Of a stretch of DNA of 15,907 bases, positions 13,585 through 15,907 are shown in pieces. Made by a program: the position numbers and the translations under genes. The notes under the pieces are model-generated. The model ran no database searches, was not told the DNA's origin, and saw only the letters and a list, made by a program, of their open reading frames with translations. Source of the DNA: an uncultured Eubacteriales bacterium (GTDB taxonomy: Bacteria; Bacillota; Clostridia; Lachnospirales; Anaerotignaceae); assembly GCA_900548595.1 (NCBI GenBank), contig URLB01000039.1, forward strand, positions 1-15,907, written 5' to 3'. The first letter of the stretch is position 1. Each line of letters begins with the position of its first letter.

Positions 13585-15906
13585 TTACTCAACTCCTCTG
13601 AAGAAATGACCCTTTGTTACGGCTTTTTTAGCCATTTTATTAAGAAGCGCAGAAACAGCCTGTCCATGAGGTCCGCAATTAAGCGCTGCCTCTGAATATG
13701 CCTCTAATATTTCAAGGGTTTCACCGAATGTCTCTCTCGTAAAGTCCAGTCGTATATATCCGGCAGGATTTGCAAGAACCTCATCAAAAAATTTAAGTGT
13801 AAAAAGCGGTTTGCTGTTAAGTATCTGGCAGACGCATTGTCTGCAATCGGGAAGTAACGGGAACGCTACGTCCTTTCTGTCTTTAATTACATATCGTTCC
13901 TCCGAATATCTTTCCGAACAATATATTCCAGCCGACTTTCCTCCCGCATAGTTCCCTATCGGACATTGAACGGTTGTCATAAGCGGTAAATATCCGTATA
14001 CTACTATTTCGCAGTCATCATCGGCAGCCGTGTTAAGTTCATTCAGATTAAGTTCAACAGACATTGTTATTCTGTCTGCGCCTCTGTGCTTATAAAATTC
14101 AACTGCCTCATTGTTAAAGACATTCATATTATAATCAACCGCTATCTGTTTTCCGAAATCCTTTACAATATCGAACTGTCCTGACGATGTAATCAAAAAT
14201 CCGTCTATAAGGCTGTTATCCAATCTTTTTATAAAGTCTCCGTAAATCTCCTTTGTATTCTCTCTGAATATTCTGGGAAAAGCGGCGAATATTTTTATAT
14301 TGTTTTCATGGGCGGCATTTATGATAAACTCGAAATTATCCTCAAAGTCTTCACATAATTCATAGTACACTGTGTCTACTCCGCCGCATTTTAAAACTGC
14401 GTTAAACTGTTCTCTGTTTTTAACTTTTACATTCAATTTTTTTGTCTTTTTAACGCCGCTTACGCTTGTCTCGGGAAACGCAACGAAATCAGGCTCTTTA
14501 TGCCTATTTTTATTGGTTATCCTGTCTGTAAGCATTTCACATGCGCTTCTTCTTAATTCATTAAGGGATTTTATATCAATATATAATCCTTCATCCAGAA
14601 CTATGTCCAGATTTTTAAGTTCAAACGGCGTTGCCCCCATTTTACTTATGTGCTTTCTTATTATTTCTTCCGTTACAGGTCTGTTTTCAGCCTTATCGGG
14701 CACAGCTCCCTCTGCCGTTATGCTTATTCCTTTGTCCTGCCAAAGTTTTAATACGCAGGGTTTTCCTTCTTTAATCTCCATTTTGCCGTAAATATCGGTT
14801 TTTCTTGTATCCTTTTCATAGGTTTTTTTCATGGAATCCATAAGCGCCTTATCATACGTTTTATAGACGACGTCATTTTTTTCAATATCGCCTTTTATTA
14901 TCATACTTATTACCTGTCCGGCTCTTGAAGGTTTTGAAACTCCGCTTCCGACATGAGGTTCTTCTTTCGTCCATATTTCTATTCCGTCTCCCGGTACGAG
15001 CGGTTCCCTTGTGCGTATGGAAACTCTCCCATACTTCTGATCGTAAGAGTCTACTATTCCGGTTTTAAGTCCCCACGCTTTCGGTCTTTCAACGCTCATC
15101 ATTTCATAGCCTGACGGCGTTGTAAAGTATCCGTTCGTAAATCCCCCTCGGTTAAAAAGCTGAGTAAGTACCTTTATGTCATTTTTGTCCACTTTATATT
15201 CTTCGGGATTATCAAAATACATATCTATGTACTTTCTGTATACGGCTGTAACTCCTGCTACATATTCGGGATTTTTCATTCTTCCCTCTATTTTAAAAGA
15301 ATTTATGCCCGCCTCAATAAGTTCGGGAAGTATTTCAATCGTTTCGATGTCCTTGGGACTCATCAGGTATCCCGAAGAGACCTTTTCATAACCCTTATAC
15401 AGTTCATAGGGAAGTCTGCATGTCTGGGCACAGCAGCCTCGGTTTCCGCTTCTTCCTCCGAGCATACTGCTCATTATACACTGACCCGAATATGATACGC
15501 AGAGCGCCCCGTGTACAAAACACTCTATTTCCGCATCGGTATTTTCTCTTATATGTCTTATTTCATCCAGAGTAAGTTCCCTGCTCAGTATGACCTTATC
15601 AAAGCCGTTATTTTTCAAAAAATTAACGTCGTCCGCCGTATTTGCCGTCAACTGAGTACTTGCGTTTATTTTCATGTCGGGAAATGATCTTTTAATCAGG
15701 TTTGCCGCTCCGGTATCTTGGACAATAAGTGCGTCAACGCCTATCATATAGAGTTCTTTTACAAAATTTATAAACGGTTTAAGTTCCGCGTCTTTATAAA
15801 GCGTATTTACTGTAACATAAACTTTTACGCCTCTGACATGGCAGTAATCACACGCTTCTTTTATTTCTTCAGTCGAAAAATTGCCGGCATACTTTCTGGC
15901 GCCGAA
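13585..15906 (-). CDS. U32 peptidase-family protein with DUF3656, RlhA-like (N-terminus missing)
   Basis: A partial gene: 773 residues are visible and the frame stays open to the right edge, where FGARKYAGNFSTEEIKEA and VRGVKVYVTVNTLYKD show the typical N-terminal U32 barrel. The U32 signature E-x-F-x2-G-[SA]-L-C-x4-G-x-C-x-M-S lies at 15469-15525 (ECFVHGALCVSYSGQC), followed by GNRGCCAQTCRLPY. A middle DUF3656-type region and a C-terminal Cys set (QCPIGNYAGG, GIYCSERY, DCRQCVCQILN) complete the layout. Members called peptidases or collagenases include RlhA, which hydroxylates a cytidine of 23S rRNA, and tRNA-hydroxylating relatives, with conserved Cys thought to hold an iron-sulfur cluster. 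An RNA-modifying role is thus more likely than proteolysis. It is co-transcribed with the SEDS and PBP genes, ending seven bases before the SEDS start. Confidence 0.88.
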   Translation of the reverse strand, partial: FGARKYAGNFSTEEIKEACDYCHVRGVKVYVTVNTLYKDAELKPFINFVKELYMIGVDALIVQDTGAANLIKRSFPDMKINASTQLTANTADDVNFLKNNGFDKVILSRELTLDEIRHIRENTDAEIECFVHGALCVSYSGQCIMSSMLGGRSGNRGCCAQTCRLPYELYKGYEKVSSGYLMSPKDIETIEILPELIEAGINSFKIEGRMKNPEYVAGVTAVYRKYIDMYFDNPEEYKVDKNDIKVLTQLFNRGGFTNGYFTTPSGYEMMSVERPKAWGLKTGIVDSYDQKYGRVSIRTREPLVPGDGIEIWTKEEPHVGSGVSKPSRAGQVISMIIKGDIEKNDVVYKTYDKALMDSMKKTYEKDTRKTDIYGKMEIKEGKPCVLKLWQDKGISITAEGAVPDKAENRPVTEEIIRKHISKMGATPFELKNLDIVLDEGLYIDIKSLNELRRSACEMLTDRITNKNRHKEPDFVAFPETSVSGVKKTKKLNVKVKNREQFNAVLKCGGVDTVYYELCEDFEDNFEFIINAAHENNIKIFAAFPRIFRENTKEIYGDFIKRLDNSLIDGFLITSSGQFDIVKDFGKQIAVDYNMNVFNNEAVEFYKHRGADRITMSVELNLNELNTAADDDCEIVVYGYLPLMTTVQCPIGNYAGGKSAGIYCSERYSEERYVIKDRKDVAFPLLPDCRQCVCQILNSKPLFTLKFFDEVLANPAGYIRLDFTRETFGETLEILEAYSEAALNCGPHGQAVSALLNKMAKKAVTKGHFFRGVE

Positions 15907-15907
15907 T

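Overview
The window is AT-rich and looks like chromosomal core sequence of a Gram-positive anaerobe of the class Clostridia. The support is the short-form HisG paired with HisZ, strong GGAGG-type ribosome binding sites, several GTG/TTG starts, sigma-A-like promoters, and U32 peptidase, SEDS, PBP, MATE and Cys-rich small protein genes of clostridial flavour. I cannot name a genus. Apart from one gene (2471-3139), everything is on the minus strand. I see no rRNA, tRNA, insertion sequence, CRISPR array, phage gene or broken gene.

Layout, left to right. (1) 2-2320, minus: the first genes of a histidine operon, hisZ-hisG-hisD, tightly coupled, with hisD cut by the left edge. A very good promoter lies at 2351-2379 and no T-box leader fits. 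(2) 2471-3139, plus: a six-helix DUF308/HdeD-like membrane protein with its own promoter. It ends at a hairpin terminator shared with the convergent pan operon. (3) 3173-6114, minus: a complete pantothenate branch in the order panG (DUF2520 ketopantoate reductase) - panB - panC - panD. This covers every committed step from ketoisovalerate and aspartate to pantothenate. (4) 6115-6441: a 327-bp gene-free stretch holding a terminator for the gene to its right and an AT-rich, palindrome-bearing leader for panG. (5) 6442-9318, minus: an operon of a TVP38/VTT-like membrane protein, a MATE exporter and a Nit2-like omega-amidase. (6) 9461-10243, minus: a Nudix hydrolase followed by a 96-residue single-helix membrane protein with a striking Asp/Glu/Cys-rich tail. 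(7) 10410-15906, minus: a cell-envelope cluster of a U32 peptidase-family protein (N-terminus beyond the right edge), an FtsW/RodA-family (SEDS) glycosyltransferase and a class B penicillin-binding protein with a long acidic tail, closed by a good terminator.

The gene groups make biochemical sense. HisZ supplies the regulatory subunit that short HisG needs. PanG fills the ketopantoate reductase step among panBCD. The SEDS protein and PBP form a polymerase/transpeptidase pair. I found no clear candidate for a wholly new system. The items most worth a second look are the acidic Cys-rich small membrane protein, the DUF2520 reductase as the pathway's ketopantoate reductase, the disordered tail of the PBP, and the palindromes in the panG and his promoter regions.
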